Shown piece by piece: positions 32,738-33,942 of a stretch of 33,942 nt of DNA (positions are counted from its first letter, which is position 1; each line of letters opens with the position of its first letter). The stretch is from assembly GCA_013204545.1 (NCBI GenBank), contig JABMNN010000062.1, positions 1 through 33,942 on the forward strand. The letters are read 5' to 3'. The notes under the pieces were generated by a model, which was not told where the DNA came from, did not search any database, and worked only from the letters and a program-made list of their open reading frames with translations. This stretch comes from Chloroflexota bacterium (GTDB lineage Bacteria > Chloroflexota > Dehalococcoidia > Lucifugimonadales > Lucifugimonadaceae). Made by a program: the position numbers and the translations under genes.

Positions 32738-33942
32738 CTAGAGTGTTTTCAGGACATTGATTGCTGTAGTAACCAACGATTCGCCGGCTTCAGGTGCGTA
32801 AGGACTCGTGGTGGTGCCGTAGTAGCGGCGGTACTTTTTCATATCGACGATTTCGTTGACCGGAATGTCTTTAATTTCCTCATGGGGCTGTCGAGTCGAA
32901 ATGTACCCTATGTATTCATCACAATAACTGGCTACCCAAGGTCGATTATTAGGGAAGGCATTTTTGATCTCTGTACCAAGTTCATTGAAGAGTTCACCGG
33001 CGTGTGCTGAGATCAGAGTCTCTCCGATTCGAAACCCTCTTACCGTCAACGAGACAGCCGGAAGGGACTGGTTTTTGGCCAGACCAACTTCGTTGTTACC
33101 CCATCCATACATCTCAGGATGATTTTCAGCCGTATTGGCGGTTGTCGTTCCTGGAAGCCACGTTTCGCCAGAATAAGTGCCTAGCGAAGCTTTTAGTTCG
33201 GTTCGGTTTTCGAGCGCCGCTTCAACAGACCAGTTCACCTGTTGGCGATGCAGCGTTGCCTGAGCGGTCGCCACTCCAAGGGGTACATTTTGTGAGATCG
33301 TTACGGTCTCGGTAATATTCATCGCAGATGTTGCTAATGATATGCCAAGCAAAGCGGTGTCTTCGTGGGAATGCAAGTGTTCAGATGCCGTGTTGCCGAA
33401 CCACCAATCGAAAGGGTGAATGTCTCCCGCTGCACCCTGAACATATATTGCCACTGCACCGGGAGTTTTACTTTCTATCTCAGCTGACATTTCACCTGCG
33501 AAATCTCCAGACCACTCAAGGTATTGGCCTCCATCGGCGACTCCGTGGCATGCGAAGTTGACCAATCTAGCGATTGGATTGCCTTCATCGTCATCTACAC
33601 GCATCACACCGAGTTCGGTATCCACCGCCTTGGTTGGATACTGGCGATTTACGGTCCAGCCATCGAATGACCCGAGCTTAGTTCCTATTTTGGCAGTGGT
33701 TGACTTATTAGCAGCGTTGAACACGCATCCTGCGACCTGATCGGCAAGCCATGTAGTCCATGTCATCCACTCTCGAGGGAGAGACACAATGGTGTCTGGT
33801 GACGTGTGGTTATGAGTGAAATTCAGTAAAATATTGTCTGTTGGAATGCCTGTAACTTGGGTCATTCGATGGCTGGACCGTAAATCGCCAGTATCCAACC
33901 AAGGCGGTGGATACCGAACTCGGTGTGATGCGTGTAGATGAC
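32738..33942 (-). CDS. Neutral/alkaline ceramidase-like hydrolase, 5' end missing and chimeric
   Basis: The frame resembles the N-terminal metallo-hydrolase domain of neutral ceramidases, zinc enzymes that cleave amide-linked fatty acids from sphingolipids. Matching pieces are NFTHNHTSPDT (family THTHSGP), LVNFACHGV, WSGDFAGEMSAEIE, VQGAAGDIHP, and the GETLISAHAGELFNELG and VASYCDEYIGYI stretches. Without the C-terminal immunoglobulin-like domain it is shorter than classical ceramidases, so a related unknown amidase is possible. The frame is open to the window edge, but bases 33859-33942 are an exact reverse copy of 33590-33673 within the same gene, so the residues before about TQVTGIPTDN are artefactual. 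The apparent start at 33898 lies in that copied part and should be ignored. Confidence 0.7.
   Translation of the reverse strand, partial: HLHASHRVRYPPPWLDTGDLRSSHRMTQVTGIPTDNILLNFTHNHTSPDTIVSLPREWMTWTTWLADQVAGCVFNAANKSTTAKIGTKLGSFDGWTVNRQYPTKAVDTELGVMRVDDDEGNPIARLVNFACHGVADGGQYLEWSGDFAGEMSAEIESKTPGAVAIYVQGAAGDIHPFDWWFGNTASEHLHSHEDTALLGISLATSAMNITETVTISQNVPLGVATAQATLHRQQVNWSVEAALENRTELKASLGTYSGETWLPGTTTANTAENHPEMYGWGNNEVGLAKNQSLPAVSLTVRGFRIGETLISAHAGELFNELGTEIKNAFPNNRPWVASYCDEYIGYISTRQPHEEIKDIPVNEIVDMKKYRRYYGTTTSPYAPEAGESLVTTAINVLKTL
33590..33673. repeat. Left arm of an 84-bp perfect inverted repeat
   Basis: Every base from 33590 to 33673 is the complement of 33942 down to 33859. Arms are separated by 185 bases. 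It lies inside the ceramidase-like coding region, where such a perfect palindrome is not expected. Confidence 0.95.
33859..33942. repeat. Right arm of the 84-bp inverted repeat, at the window edge
   Basis: Reverse complement of 33590-33673; it reaches the last base of the window, so the true repeat may be longer. The most likely source is an inverted amplification chimera or mis-assembly at a contig end. Confidence 0.95.

Noticed and set aside
33862-33898. Start of the ceramidase-like gene at 33898
   Set aside because: The start lies within the inverted copy of 33590-33673, so it is an artefact of the join.
1-33942. CRISPR array, prophage, transposon or secretion-system island
   Set aside because: No direct-repeat arrays, integrases, transposases or structural phage genes were found.

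Overview
The window reads as a chromosomal segment of a free-living bacterium, most plausibly a marine member of the Chloroflexota (SAR202-like Dehalococcoidia). This is inference; no rRNA or other phylogenetic marker is present. It rests on mixed base composition, many TTG starts, a lipoprotein with a long Pro/Thr linker, a very large soluble multi-GAF kinase, and a right-hand block of broad-substrate catabolic enzymes (enolase superfamily, sulfatase, amidase, flavin amine oxidase, ceramidase-like). There are no phage genes, transposases, CRISPR arrays or rRNA. One tRNA (Lys, CTT) is present.

Layout. 1-595: 5' part of a membrane pyrophosphatase (hppA, minus) behind a structured leader. 1443-2387: cyclase-family hydrolase. 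2443-8185: housekeeping genes, namely yraN/rnhB/mnmA (minus), rsfS (plus), ndk, and an overlapping thiL-tsaE-tsaB set (minus). 8326-10440: a small tautomerase, then an ammonium transporter and its PII partner. 10652-10727: tRNA-Lys, then about 0.9 kb without genes that holds a riboswitch-like fold. 11663-18088: a 2141-residue PAS-(GAF)x10 histidine kinase with no membrane segment. 18518-21153: sdhB and sdhA without sdhC/D nearby. 21431-22267: a beta-repeat lipoprotein. 22477-33942: accessory metabolism, comprising an acid-sugar dehydratase, an extended SDR, a short-chain dehydrogenase, an amidase, a sulfatase, a sarcosine-oxidase-like enzyme, a D-2-hydroxyacid dehydrogenase and a ceramidase-like hydrolase. 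A diacylglycerol kinase, a NifU-like protein and a small redox protein are interspersed.

The most interesting locus is 24047-24289 (minus). It encodes a glutaredoxin-like protein in which an in-frame UGA sits exactly at the first Cys of the CxxC active site (U-G-T-C). A stem-loop with a GGUA apical loop, beginning 23 nt after the UGA, fits a bacterial SECIS element. Ordinary gene calling would start this gene 16 codons late, at 24241, and lose the active site. I read it as a selenoprotein of a small operon: diacylglycerol kinase, extended SDR, Sec-glutaredoxin, NifU-like protein.

The right edge carries a perfect 84-bp inverted repeat (33590-33673 versus 33859-33942) inside a coding region. 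This looks like an inverted chimera from whole-genome amplification, or a contig-end artefact. The first residues of the ceramidase-like frame should not be trusted. Joint roles proposed for the catabolic genes are inference from neighbourhood only.
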